Source of the DNA: JBKBRC01 sp046292345
GTDB lineage: Bacteria > Bacteroidota > Rhodothermia > Rhodothermales > Rubricoccaceae
Direction of reading: 5' to 3'
NCBI GenBank assembly: GCA_046292345.1
Contig: JBKBRC010000023.1
Location: forward strand, 1 to 44,364
DNA length: 44,364 nucleotides
Below are positions 28,340-37,224 of this stretch, piece by piece; within the stretch, counting starts at the first letter, position 1; every line of letters begins with the position of its first letter. The translations under genes were made by a program, and so were the position numbers. The notes beneath the pieces were generated by a model that was given only the letters and a program-made list of their open reading frames with translations, was not told the origin of the DNA and did no database searches.

Positions 28340-31300
28340 GTGGACCGCCTCGCCTTCCGCTACCTCGACGTCCGCTCCTTCTACGGCTACGCGCACCCCG
28401 GCCTGGCGCTGCGCAAGGCCGAGCCTGGCCTCAACGTCGTCTTCGGACCCAACGGGCAGGGCAAGACGACCCTCGCGCGCGCCCTCCAGGGCGTGCTCTG
28501 GCCCGAAACCGTGCGACCGTTCCGTCCGTCGCTCGAGGCCGCCTTCGAGACCGGCGCGGCCTCATGGCACGTCGCCTTCGATGCCGGCGAGGCGCGCTAC
28601 CAGCGCGACGGCGCCGACGCCGACCGCCTCGCGCTCCCCGATGCGCTCCACCGCGCCTGCTTCCACCTTCCGCTGACGGACCTGCTGCTCGACGACGACA
28701 CGGCCTTTGCCGACGCCATCGCGCGCGACGCCGCCGGGGGCGTGGACCTGCGAGCCGTCCGCGAGGCGCTCGGGTTCCGCCCGGCCGGGCCGCAGCGTAC
28801 GCTCGCCGAGACGACGCGTGCCAGCGAGGCCGCCGCGCGCGTGCGCGAGCTCACGCGCGAGCGCGAGGCCCTCCGCGCCGACGAGGCGCGCCTCGAGGAA
28901 CTGCACCGCCGCATCGAGGACGCTACCGCGCAGGCCGAGCGCGCACACTTCTACGCGCTCCTCGAGGAGCGCGCCGCGCGGGCCGCCGAGGCCGAGCGCG
29001 CCTTCCGGGCCATCCAGGCCTTCCCTGAGGCCCTCGCCCGGGTCACCGCCGACACGGCCGCGCAGCACCACGCCCTCGCCGAGGCCTGCGCGCGCACCGC
29101 CGCCGAGGCTGAGGCCGCCCGCGCCGCAGCGCAGGCGGCTCTCGCCGCCGCCGCCGCGCACGCCTGGGCCGGCGTGCAGGCGCCCGATCTGCTCCTGCGC
29201 GAGACGCGCGCGCGCGCGCGCGGAGCCGCAGAGCGCGACCGCGTCGAGGCGCGGCGGCGGCATGCCGGCGCGGCCGAGCGCGAGCGCCGCGCCCGGGGGG
29301 CGCTCGGCGACACGCCCGGGCCTGCGGATGCCGTCTCGCACGAGGCGCTCGCCGCCCTTGGCACGGCCGCACGCCACGTGGCCCGCCTCGCCGCGCGGCG
29401 CGACGAACTGGCCGAGCGGCAGCGGGCCGTCCGCGCCCGCCTGACGGCCCTCAAGCCGCACCCGCGCGAGACGCTCATGCAGGGCATCGTCTACCTGCGC
29501 CGATGGCTCGCCTACACGGCACACGACGCCCGCCAGGCGCCCGCCCTCCCGGTCGGCGCGCTCGCTGGCGCGGCCGTGCTGCTGGCCGCCCTCGCCGTTG
29601 CCGCGGGCGTGTTCTGGCACCCGGCAGCTTTGCTCCTGCTCGCCGGCGCCGGCGCGCTCGCTGTCGTGGCCGCGCTCGCACGCCGCGGCGCGCCCGCCGC
29701 CGCCGATCCCGCCGAGGCCGCCCGGCAAGGCTTCGGCCTGCTCCGCCTCGAGCTCGAGCCGCTCGCGGAGTGGACGCCCCCGGCCGTCGAGCAGCTGCTC
29801 GACACGCTCGAGCGCCGCCTGCTCACGCAGGAGGAGCGCCTGCTCTGGCAGGACCGCGCCGACGAGCTCGAGCGCGAGCGTCTCGCTGCCGACGACCACG
29901 TGCGCGCAGCCCTCGCCGAGGGCCGCCGCGCCGCCGGCGCCCTCGGGCTCGACCTGCCCGAGAGCCCCGAAGCGGCCGTCCTGCTGGCGCACCAGATCGC
30001 CGCCTGGCAGCAGGCCGCGCACGAACTGGCCGAGGCTGAGGGCGCCCGCGCCGATGCCGAGCGCGCCGCCGACGAAGCGCTCGGCGCCTTCAACGCGCTC
30101 CTCGGCGGCCTCCCGGCCGAGCCCGTACAAGACCACGCCGCCGCGGAGGCGACGCTGGCCGCCGTCGGCCGTGCCCTCGCCGCACGCGACCGCCTCGCCG
30201 AGGCCGCCCGCGCGGCGCAGACGCGCGCCGAGGAGGCCGAGGCGGCCTCAGCGCGCGCGCGCGCCGCGCGCGCCGAGGCCGCCCGGCACCTCGGCCTCGA
30301 CGCGCCCGATGACGAGGCCGTCGCAGCGCTCGCGGCGCAGTTCGAACCCTACCGTTCGGCCTGTGCCGAGGCCGAGCGCGCCCGCACGCTTGCCGCCGAC
30401 GCCGACCGCAAGGCGCGCGCGCATGCGTGCTTCAACGAGGCCGCGCTCGCGCTCACGCCGGGCACCCTCGCCGAGGCCCGCGCCGGGGCGCAGGCGGCCG
30501 CCGACGCCCGCGACGGCTGGATGGAGGAGGCCGCCCGCATCCGCGAGCGCATCGCGCAGGCGCGCGCGACGTCGGCGCTGGCCGAGGCCCGGGCCGAGCA
30601 CGCCGCCGCGCTCGACGCGCTCGGCGACGCCTACGAGCGGCACGCCGACGCGCGCGTGGGCCACGTGCTCGCCACGTTCGTCGAGGAGGAGACGCGCGAG
30701 CAGCACCTGCCGCGCGTCTTCCGCCGCGCGCAAGACCTCTTCGGCACCATCACCGCAGACCGCTACCGCCTCGCCTTCCGCGACAACGCCTTCCGCGCCG
30801 CCGACGTTGCCACCGGGCGCTCGTACGCGCTCGCCGAGCTCTCCTGCGGCACGCGGCTGCAACTGCTGCTGGCCGTCCGCCTCGCTTTCGCCGAGCAGCA
30901 AGAGCTCGGCCTGCGACTGCCCCTCGTGCTCGACGAGACGCTCGCCACGAGCGACGACGCGCGCGCCGCCGCCGTCGCCGCGGCCGTCTTCGCGCTCTGC
31001 CGCGAGGGCCGGCAGGTGTTCTACTTCACCGCGCAGCGCGAGGAGGTGGACAAGTGGCAGCGCCTGGCGCAGGCCACGCCCGACGTGCCGTGCGCCTTCC
31101 ACACCCTCCCTGCAAACGGCGTGCTGGCGCTCGCCGATCTTGCCGCCACCCCCGATCCGGCGGCGCTGCTCGTGCCTGCCCCCGACGGCCACGCGCCCGA
31201 CGCTTATGCCGACGTGCTCTGCGTGCCGCCCTGGAACGGTCACGAAGACCTGGGCGCACTCCACCTCTGGTACCTCCTCGAAGACTCGGACGACCTGCAC

Positions 31301-31855
31301 GCCTGCCTCATGCAGGGCTACGCGCGCTGGGGGCAGATCGAGACCGCGCTCCGGCGCAAGGCACCCCTCCCGCTCAGCGAGGAGGCGCTTGCGCGAGTCC
31401 GGCTCCGCGCCCGCACGCTCGGCGCGTGGCAGGACGCGTGGCGCGTCGGGCGCGGCCGGCCGGTCTCCCGCGCCACGCTCGAGGACTCCGGCGCCGTCAG
31501 CGCCGCGTTCATCGACGCGCTCAGCGACTTCTGCGCCGCCCACGGCGGCTGCGCCAGAGCGCTCATGCAACACCTGCGCAGTGGAGGCGCGCGCGGCTTC
31601 TGGTCCTCCAAGGCCGACGAGCTCGAGGACTACCTCCTCCGGCATGGCTACCTGAGCGAAGACGATCCGCTATCCAACGACGAGGTCCGGCACCGTCTCC
31701 TCGCCGCCGTGCCCGAAGCCCGCGCGCCCGAGGCGTGGTTTGCGCTCGAGCGTGTCTGGCGGCGCTCCGAGCGCCTCGGGGCGGAGGAGCGCCCAGCGCC
31801 GGGGCCCCTCGTGACGGCGACCGCGTCCCCGAGCGGGGCGACCGCGGAACCCTGA
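28340..31855 (+). CDS. YhaN/SbcC-like ATPase with membrane hairpin and C-terminal extension
   Basis: 1171 residues, GTG start 13 bp after the phosphoesterase gene. Walker A is GPNGQGKT (36-43), the ABC-type signature is LAELSCGTRLQLLLAVRLA (831-849) and Walker B is LVLDETLA (Asp865, Glu866), so the head should hydrolyse ATP. Between the halves lie long Ala/Glu/Arg coiled coils (about 155-380 and 490-780). At their apex, where SbcC/Rad50 has a zinc hook, there is instead a pair of hydrophobic helices (404-423 and 428-447). This suggests a membrane-tethered complex, as predicted for B. subtilis YhaN. After Walker B the usual head ends near 915; about 255 more residues follow that I cannot assign, including AWQDAWRVGRGRPVSRATLE and a Trp/Glu-rich helical end. 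Its stop lies 7 bp from the convergent rny stop. Confidence 0.85.
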   Translation: MDRLAFRYLDVRSFYGYAHPGLALRKAEPGLNVVFGPNGQGKTTLARALQGVLWPETVRPFRPSLEAAFETGAASWHVAFDAGEARYQRDGADADRLALPDALHRACFHLPLTDLLLDDDTAFADAIARDAAGGVDLRAVREALGFRPAGPQRTLAETTRASEAAARVRELTREREALRADEARLEELHRRIEDATAQAERAHFYALLEERAARAAEAERAFRAIQAFPEALARVTADTAAQHHALAEACARTAAEAEAARAAAQAALAAAAAHAWAGVQAPDLLLRETRARARGAAERDRVEARRRHAGAAERERRARGALGDTPGPADAVSHEALAALGTAARHVARLAARRDELAERQRAVRARLTALKPHPRETLMQGIVYLRRWLAYTAHDARQAPALPVGALAGAAVLLAALAVAAGVFWHPAALLLLAGAGALAVVAALARRGAPAAADPAEAARQGFGLLRLELEPLAEWTPPAVEQLLDTLERRLLTQEERLLWQDRADELERERLAADDHVRAALAEGRRAAGALGLDLPESPEAAVLLAHQIAAWQQAAHELAEAEGARADAERAADEALGAFNALLGGLPAEPVQDHAAAEATLAAVGRALAARDRLAEAARAAQTRAEEAEAASARARAARAEAARHLGLDAPDDEAVAALAAQFEPYRSACAEAERARTLAADADRKARAHACFNEAALALTPGTLAEARAGAQAAADARDGWMEEAARIRERIAQARATSALAEARAEHAAALDALGDAYERHADARVGHVLATFVEEETREQHLPRVFRRAQDLFGTITADRYRLAFRDNAFRAADVATGRSYALAELSCGTRLQLLLAVRLAFAEQQELGLRLPLVLDETLATSDDARAAAVAAAVFALCREGRQVFYFTAQREEVDKWQRLAQATPDVPCAFHTLPANGVLALADLAATPDPAALLVPAPDGHAPDAYADVLCVPPWNGHEDLGALHLWYLLEDSDDLHACLMQGYARWGQIETALRRKAPLPLSEEALARVRLRARTLGAWQDAWRVGRGRPVSRATLEDSGAVSAAFIDALSDFCAAHGGCARALMQHLRSGGARGFWSSKADELEDYLLRHGYLSEDDPLSNDEVRHRLLAAVPEARAPEAWFALERVWRRSERLGAEERPAPGPLVTATASPSGATAEP

Positions 31856-31862
31856 GCCGCCC

Positions 31863-33581
31863 TCAGCGGGCGAAGGCGGTCGCGCGCACCTCGCGGATCA
31901 CGGTCACCTTGATCTGCCCGGGATACTCGAGCTCCTGCTCGATGCGGCGCGAGAGCTCTGCGGCGAGCATCTCCGCGAGGGCGTCCGACACCTTGGCCGT
32001 GTCCACGACCACACGGATCTCGCGCCCGGCCTGGATGGCGAACACCCGCTCAACACCCTCGAAGCTCGCCGCGAGGGCCTCGAGGCTCTGCAAGCGCTGC
32101 ACGTAGCGCTCAACGGCCTCGCGCCGGGCGCCCGGGCGGGCGCCCGAGGCGGCGTCGGCCGCCTGCACCAGCGGCGCGATGGGGGTCGCCATGGGGATCT
32201 CATCGTGGTGCGCCCCGACGGCGTTGGCCACGTCCGGATGCTCCTTGTAGCGGCGGCACAGCTCCATGCCCACGATGGCATGCGGGCTCTCGAGGTCTTC
32301 TTCGACCACCTTGCCGATGTCGTGCAGCAGACCCGCGCGGCGCGCCTTGCGCGCGTCGAGTCCCAGCTCGGCGGCCATCAGGCTGGCCAGCTTAGCCACC
32401 TCGATCGAGTGCGCGAGCAGGTTCTGACCGAAGCTGGCGCGGTACTTGAGCCGGCCCACGAGACGGATCAGCTCCGGGTGGAGCCCGTGGATCTGGAGCT
32501 CGAGCGCGGCCTGCTCGCCGGCCTCCATGATCTCCTCCTCGATCTCGGCGCGCGTGCGCTCGACAACGTCCTCGATGCGCGCCGGGTGGATGCGGCCGTC
32601 GGCGAGCAGGCGCTCGAGCGAGAGGCGCGCGATCTCGCGGCGGACCGGCTCGAAGCCCGAGACGAGCACCGCGTCCGGCGTGTCGTCTACGATCACCTCG
32701 ACGCCCGTGGCCGCCTCGAACGCGCGGATGTTGCGCCCCTCGCGCCCGATCACGCGCCCCTTCAGGTCCTCCGAGGCCAGGGGCACCGCCGCAACGGTGT
32801 GCTCAATGGTCGTCACGGCAGCCATGCGCTGCACGGCTTTCAGGATCAGCTTCTGCGCCTCGCGCGTGGCCGTGCGGCGGGCCTCGTCGCGGGCGTCTTT
32901 GACAAGTCCGGCGGCCTCGAGGCGTGCCTCGCGCGTCATCTCGGCCACGAGTTGCCGGCGGGCCTCCTCGCGCGAGAGCCCGGCCGCCCGCTCGAGCTTC
33001 TCGAGGTGCTCCCTGACGAGCGCTTCGAGGCGCTGCTCGGCCGCAGCCACGCGCGCCTGTGCCTCGGCGAGTTCTTTGGCGCGCGCGGCGAGGGCCTGCT
33101 GCCGGCGGCCGGCGGCGGCCACGAGCGTCTGGACCTGCCCGGCGAGCGCGTCGGCCTCTTCGCGGCGCCGCGCGGCCTCGGCGGTAAGGGCCTCAAGCGC
33201 GTCGGCGGCTTCGGCGGCGAGGGCCTCCCGGCGCTCGAGGGCGGCCTGCCGCGCCTCGAGGCGGACACGGAGCGCGTCGAGCCGCTCGCGCGTCTTCTGC
33301 TGCTTCTCGGCCGCCTCGGCAACGCGGCGCTCGAGACGCCCCTGCCGTCGGCGGAGCTCCTCACGCGCGGCCGCAAGCTCGGCCTGCCCACGCTCGACCA
33401 CGTCGCGCTGGAAGGCCTCGGCCGCCGCCTCGGCGTCCTGCTGCGCGCGGCGCGCGTCCGCCACGGCCACCTCGAGACGCGCCTGCGCCGCGCCCGTGCG
33501 CACGAGCCGGCCGGCGGCGAAGCCCGCCCCGAGCGCGAGCAGGAGACCGGCGATGAGGAGGGCAAGGGCGAGAGGGTCCAT
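31863..33581 (-). CDS. rny: Ribonuclease Y
   Basis: 572 residues, about 50 longer than B. subtilis RNase Y because of a longer coiled coil. The N-terminal transmembrane anchor (LALALLIAGLLLALGAGFAA) is followed by a coiled coil (about 30-235), a KH RNA-binding domain (about 262-325; GRVIGREGRNIRAFE) and an HD domain with the metal pair His420-Asp421 (GLLHDIGKVVEED). It is a membrane-bound endonuclease that starts mRNA decay. It lies downstream of zapA and a candidate 6S RNA on the same strand. A 9-bp perfect inverted repeat (GAGCGCCCC, 33629-33661) in its leader may be a terminator stem or a decay-sensitive structure. Confidence 0.96.
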   Translation of the reverse strand: MDPLALALLIAGLLLALGAGFAAGRLVRTGAAQARLEVAVADARRAQQDAEAAAEAFQRDVVERGQAELAAAREELRRRQGRLERRVAEAAEKQQKTRERLDALRVRLEARQAALERREALAAEAADALEALTAEAARRREEADALAGQVQTLVAAAGRRQQALAARAKELAEAQARVAAAEQRLEALVREHLEKLERAAGLSREEARRQLVAEMTREARLEAAGLVKDARDEARRTATREAQKLILKAVQRMAAVTTIEHTVAAVPLASEDLKGRVIGREGRNIRAFEAATGVEVIVDDTPDAVLVSGFEPVRREIARLSLERLLADGRIHPARIEDVVERTRAEIEEEIMEAGEQAALELQIHGLHPELIRLVGRLKYRASFGQNLLAHSIEVAKLASLMAAELGLDARKARRAGLLHDIGKVVEEDLESPHAIVGMELCRRYKEHPDVANAVGAHHDEIPMATPIAPLVQAADAASGARPGARREAVERYVQRLQSLEALAASFEGVERVFAIQAGREIRVVVDTAKVSDALAEMLAAELSRRIEQELEYPGQIKVTVIREVRATAFAR

Positions 33582-33628
33582 GCGAGGCAGTGCAGCAGAA
33601 GCCGGGCGCGCCCGGCCGGTGCAGACGC

Positions 33629-33661
33629 GAGCGCCCCGGGGCGGCCTGCCGCGGGGCGCTC
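33629..33661 (-). promoter_or_regulatory. Stem-loop in the rny leader
   Basis: GAGCGCCCC and its exact complement are separated by 15 nt, 48 nt upstream of the rny start. There is no T-run after it in either direction, so a classical terminator is not supported. A processing or attenuation element is possible. Confidence 0.4.
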
Positions 33662-33701
33662 GGGTGCGTCGGCACCGCAGAGGGCGCCTGCCTGCAGGGT
33701 G

Positions 33702-33867
33702 AGACGAGAACCTGGGGTTCGTCTACATAGTGGGGACCCGCCGAGCCCTCGCTCCTTCCGCGGCTCCGGCGCCCGGGGACACACGGATGACCCCGCCGAG
33801 GCGGGGGGCGGCCTGGTGGTCAGGCTCTGAAGTAGGCCCCCGAGGGGACAGTGTTCAGGTTCTCATT
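33702..33867 (-). ncRNA. Candidate 6S RNA (SsrS-like) between zapA and rny
   Basis: About 166 nt on the minus strand. The ends form an 11-bp closing stem (AUGAGAACCUG with CAGGUUCUCGU, one G-U). Inside it the 5' strand AACACUGUCCCCUC (14 nt) and the 3' strand ACUAUGUAGACGAACCC (17 nt) leave an open bubble. Then GGGGGCC pairs with GGUCCCC, and GAGCC with GGCUC, leading into a GC-rich apical arm. A closing stem, a central bubble of about 15 nt per side and an apical stem make up the 6S architecture that mimics an open promoter and binds RNA polymerase. The gene next to zapA is also the known 6S locus in Gammaproteobacteria. The 5' and 3' ends are estimates. I folded it by eye; no alignment was possible. 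Confidence 0.6.
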
Positions 33868-33891
33868 CGGTAGCTGCAGACCGGCGCTGGC

Positions 33892-33909
33892 GACGCGCCG
33901 GGGCGCGTC
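33892..33909. promoter_or_regulatory. Short perfect inverted repeat downstream of zapA
   Basis: GACGCGCC-GG-GGCGCGTC forms an 8-bp stem just upstream of the candidate 6S RNA. A second hairpin lies at 33938-33959 (CAGGGT-N10-ACCCTG), followed on the plus strand by ATTTT. Either could separate zapA transcription from the RNA; neither is a textbook terminator on the minus strand. Confidence 0.35.
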
Positions 33910-34010
33910 ACGCCTCCAATATCGCCCTCACCGGGACAGGGTTTCTCCTCACACCCTGATTTTGCGCAACCCGCACGCCGGGCGCTCGCCGGGCAGACGG
34001 TGCAGCGGGC

Positions 34011-34373
34011 TCATCCGTCGCCCCGGGCCGGCACAGGGCCAGCGTGGCCGTCGCCGGAGGGGGGCGTCTCGGGCGGGAGCAGGCGCTCGAGGCGGCCGGC
34101 GAGGGCGTCGGCCTCCTGCTCCACGAGCGCCTGGAGACGGTCGATCTCGGCGCGCGCGGCGAAGAGTTCCTCGGCGAGTTGGAGCGCGCCGAGCACGGCG
34201 TGCGTCAGGTCCGGCTGCGCCGGAAGCCCCCGCCGGATGCTCCTCAGGCGCTCGTCCACGTACCGGGCAAGGTGCTGCATGTACGCCTCGTCAGCCGGAG
34301 CGACGCGCAGCGGATAGTCCCGCTCGAGCACGCGCACACGGATGGAGCGGGAGGCAGGGCCGGGAGCAGGCAT
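34011..34373 (-). CDS. zapA: Cell division protein ZapA
   Basis: 120 residues from the ATG at 34373. The ZapA fold is recognisable: an N-terminal beta-strand module (IRVRVLERDYPLRVAPADEA), then the AYMQHLARYVDERL helix and a C-terminal coiled coil (LAEELFAARAEIDRLQALVE). ZapA cross-links FtsZ filaments at the division site. The C-terminal ~25 residues are a Pro/Gly-rich tail not typical of the family. It lies 40 bp downstream of a small coiled-coil gene, and upstream of the candidate 6S RNA and rny. Confidence 0.9.
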   Translation of the reverse strand: MPAPGPASRSIRVRVLERDYPLRVAPADEAYMQHLARYVDERLRSIRRGLPAQPDLTHAVLGALQLAEELFAARAEIDRLQALVEQEADALAGRLERLLPPETPPSGDGHAGPVPARGDG

Positions 34374-34380
34374 GGTGCAG

Positions 34381-34410
34381 GCGTGAAGGCCGAGGGCGTC
34401 AAGGCCGAGG
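34381..34410. repeat. Two-copy 15-bp direct repeat between the coiled-coil gene and zapA
   Basis: GCGTGAAGGCCGAGG and GCGTCAAGGCCGAGG in tandem, starting 3 bp beyond the stop codon (34414-34416) of the upstream minus-strand gene. Another stop-adjacent repeat with a 15-bp period. Confidence 0.6.
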
Positions 34411-34413
34411 CGG

Positions 34414-34722
34414 TCAGGAAGAGGCGTCAGAGCGGGTGGCCTGCGCGTCCTCACGCAGCACGGCGTCGATGGCGGCGATGAAGCCCTCGATGCGCGCGCG
34501 AAGCTCAGCGGGCTCTCCGGGAAGAGGCAGGGCTGGCCCGTTCGGCTGCGCCCTGCTCTCCTGCAGCTCGAGCAGCCGTCCGGCGAGGGCGGCGTTCTCG
34601 GCCCGGAGCCGCTCGATCTCGGCCGCCGCGGCCTCGACACGGTCGCGCAGGCGCACGAGCGCGCGCCACTCCGCCGGCGGGGCGGACCGGGACTCGGCGG
34701 CGGCGGGGTCCTCTGGCGTCAT
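34414..34722 (-). CDS. Small coiled-coil protein, possibly ZapB-like
   Basis: 102 residues from the ATG at 34722. A polar N-terminus is followed by a coiled coil with leucine/alanine heptads (LRDRVEAAAAEIERLRAENA, then ALAGRLLELQ), a Pro/Gly linker and a short C-terminal helix (ELRARIEGFIAAIDAVLRED). Size, architecture and position directly before zapA suggest a division-associated partner of the ZapB kind, although sequence alone does not prove it. TATATT (minus strand, 34747-34752), 25 bp upstream, is a good -10 candidate for this gene and zapA; the -35 region is not clear. Confidence 0.7.
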   Translation of the reverse strand: MTPEDPAAAESRSAPPAEWRALVRLRDRVEAAAAEIERLRAENAALAGRLLELQESRAQPNGPALPLPGEPAELRARIEGFIAAIDAVLREDAQATRSDASS

Positions 34723-34830
34723 GGCTCGAGCGGGAGGCGGCGGGGAAATATAGTCCGGCGGGGCCCATGAGACACACGCGTGACGCACCCGCAGGTTTTG
34801 GGGACCGGTTCCGCGAGGCGCGGCGCGGCG

Positions 34831-37068
34831 CTACTCCGGCTCGGCGAGCGGCAGGCTGACGAGGTTGGCGAAGAGGCGCCACGCGCCCGGCGCGAGCGCA
34901 TCGAGCTGGCGGTACCACACGAGCGGCGAGTACACATACGTGCCCCGCCCGACGCGCGCCAGCAGCAGCCCCGAGCGCAGCGGCTCCTCGCCCGGGTCGC
35001 CGGTGACGATCATCTCGCGGTAGCGGTCGTCGTAGACCTGCGGGAAATAGAGGCCGCGCTCCTGCACCCAGCCGTCCCAGTCGGCCTCGGTGATGCGGTG
35101 CGGGAACGTAAAGAGGCGATGCTCGGGCGCGAGGACGGTCACGGGCGCGTCCTCGCGCGTGACGCGGTCGCGCCCGAGCCAGAGCGGATAGGGCGCGAAG
35201 CCGCCCGGCGGCACGTCCACGGTCTCTCCGAAGGGCTCGCCCTCGCTGCCCTCGTTCCACTCGAACGACTTGTGGTAGCCGACCACGAGGTGCCCACCAC
35301 CGGCTACCCAAGCCAGCAGGCGGCCGTTGTGCTGCCGGAGCGCCGGCCGCGCGAGGTAGGCCCGGATATCGAGCACGATGGTGTGCAGCCCGTCGAAGCG
35401 GCCCGCGGCGAGGTCCTGGTCGGAGAGCGGCACGACGGTGGCACCCATGGCGCGGAGCGCGGCCTCGGTCGCGCCGTCGTAGGAGCGCACGAAGCCGACG
35501 CGCAGGCCCGGCGCCACGCCCACACGCGGCAGCACCGCCCCCGGACGCGTCTCCTGGTAGACCGGCCCGGTGCCGGCCGCCGCGCGCACGTCCACGCGGT
35601 ACGGGCCGGGCGCGACCGTGCGCGGTAGCGTGAAGCGGAAAAACGCCTCGGCATCCTGCGCCGCCACGCCGCCCGACTGCCGGTGCACCACCTCTCCCGA
35701 CTCGGCGGCGACGACCTGCAGGCCGATCTGGACCTCGGACGCCTCGGGCGTGTGGACCTCGAGCGTGAACGGAACCTCGTTGGTGCCGGGCTCGAGCCGC
35801 ACGGGCGAGGGTGGCAGGCGCACCACCGCCGGCGGCACGACCTCCACCGCCACGAAGCCTGCCCAGGGCCCGCCCGGCCCCTCGGCGGTGTAAGCGATGG
35901 GCGGCGCGGCCGTCTCGCGGCCGTACTGGAACCGGTAGGCCGGCGCTGTGAGCGCGGCCTCGGGCGAGACGCGCAGCAGCGCGTAGCCCTCCTCCCGGTC
36001 GAACGTACCCTCGGCCGCGCCGGAGAACGTGACAGTGCCCGGGCCGGGCGTCCAGCGTACGGGGAGGGCGCTGCCAGGCATGGCGAGTTCGTAGCGCGCC
36101 TCGAGGCCCGGCAGCGGCGCCCGGCGCCCGGCCAGCGCCGCGTGGCGGAAGGCCGCGGCCTGCGCGGCGGCGTGGGGGTTGGGCGGCAGCCCCTCGGCCA
36201 GATCCGTCGCGCGCGGCGAGAGCGGCGGCGTGCCCGGCGCGGCGCGCAGGAGCGTGAAGTAGGTCGTGTCGCGGTGGAAGCGCGCCGCGAACACGTCGAA
36301 GCCCTGCGAGCGGTGCTCGGCGACGGCGCGCACGGCGCGCGTGGCGCACGACTCGAGGCGGCCTTCGTGCACGCCGCAGGCGTCGCTCACGGGCACGGCC
36401 ACGTCGTGCCGACCGGTGGGGCGGAACTGCCGCACGAAGAGGCGTCGCACCTGCCACGGCGCGCCCCCCTCGCCGGGCCGGTACGCGGGGTCGGCGGCGA
36501 GCGCGACGGCATCGTAGGCGGCGATACCTACGGCCTGGTGGTGCCCGTGCTGCGCGCGCGGCCAGGCGGTGGACGTGTCGTGGTTGGTGAAGAGCACGTC
36601 CGGACGCACCTCGCGGATGAGGCGCACGAGGCGCGCGGTCACCTCGGCCCGGCCCGCCTCGGCTGAGACGACCGGCATGGCCGTGTCCCAGAAGCCGCGG
36701 CGCGGGCGACTCCACTCGGCGAACGTCTCGGCCGCGTGCTTGGAGAAGCCAAAGTCGTAGAAGTTGAGGTAGTGCACCTCGGTGCCAAGGATGCGCGCAG
36801 CGGCCTCGGTCTCGGCCGTGCGGATGGATCCGAGGCGCTCGTAGAGCTCCGGCCCGATCTCGTTCTGGCCGCCCTCGCCGCGCGTGAAGATGACCGAATG
36901 CACGACCGCGTTCTGCGCGTACCGGTAGTAGGCCATCGTCAGGCCGTCTTCGTCGTCGGGGTGCGCGGCGAGGTTCATCACGACGAGCGGGCGCGGCGCG
37001 GCAGGCGCCTGCGCGCGCGCAGGCGCGGCCAGCAGCGCCGCGCAGCATAGCAGAAACGGCAGTCGCAC
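34831..37068 (-). CDS. Secreted PIG-L family deacetylase-like protein
   Basis: 745 residues, GTG start. A Sec signal peptide (MRLPFLLCCAALLAAPARAQ) is followed by a PIG-L/LmbE domain (about 28-260) with the zinc motif AHPDDE (His36, Asp39) and the later HGHHQA segment supplying the third His. Such enzymes remove N-acetyl groups from amino sugars. The remaining ~480 residues are beta-rich: NEW3-like sandwich segments around VRLEPGTNEVPFTLEVHTPE, then a domain near VGFVRSYDGATEAALRAMGA resembling a ThuA/glutamine-amidotransferase-type fold. The arrangement is one I associate with large PIG-L proteins in Bacteroidota. The substrate is unknown. Located in the periplasm or outside the cell. It diverges from the M42 gene. 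Confidence 0.87.
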   Translation of the reverse strand: MRLPFLLCCAALLAAPARAQAPAAPRPLVVMNLAAHPDDEDGLTMAYYRYAQNAVVHSVIFTRGEGGQNEIGPELYERLGSIRTAETEAAARILGTEVHYLNFYDFGFSKHAAETFAEWSRPRRGFWDTAMPVVSAEAGRAEVTARLVRLIREVRPDVLFTNHDTSTAWPRAQHGHHQAVGIAAYDAVALAADPAYRPGEGGAPWQVRRLFVRQFRPTGRHDVAVPVSDACGVHEGRLESCATRAVRAVAEHRSQGFDVFAARFHRDTTYFTLLRAAPGTPPLSPRATDLAEGLPPNPHAAAQAAAFRHAALAGRRAPLPGLEARYELAMPGSALPVRWTPGPGTVTFSGAAEGTFDREEGYALLRVSPEAALTAPAYRFQYGRETAAPPIAYTAEGPGGPWAGFVAVEVVPPAVVRLPPSPVRLEPGTNEVPFTLEVHTPEASEVQIGLQVVAAESGEVVHRQSGGVAAQDAEAFFRFTLPRTVAPGPYRVDVRAAAGTGPVYQETRPGAVLPRVGVAPGLRVGFVRSYDGATEAALRAMGATVVPLSDQDLAAGRFDGLHTIVLDIRAYLARPALRQHNGRLLAWVAGGGHLVVGYHKSFEWNEGSEGEPFGETVDVPPGGFAPYPLWLGRDRVTREDAPVTVLAPEHRLFTFPHRITEADWDGWVQERGLYFPQVYDDRYREMIVTGDPGEEPLRSGLLLARVGRGTYVYSPLVWYRQLDALAPGAWRLFANLVSLPLAEPE

Positions 37069-37224
37069 GGGATCTCGGGGGCGGAAGGCAGACGCGACGG
37101 GGATGCCTCAAACGTAGCACCGCGCGGCGCCCGCATCCCGGCGTCCCCACACCCCGTCGCGGCCGTAGTCTTCCTTCGCACTCCGCGACCCCCTGCCTCC
37201 CGTCCCGCTCCCTTGCCGCTGACC

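Noticed and set aside
33702..33867. RNase P RNA or SRP RNA as identity of the structured RNA
   Set aside because: The RNase P core (GAGGAAAGUCC and ACAGAA motifs) and the SRP GGAA-loop with its AGCAG strand are not present.
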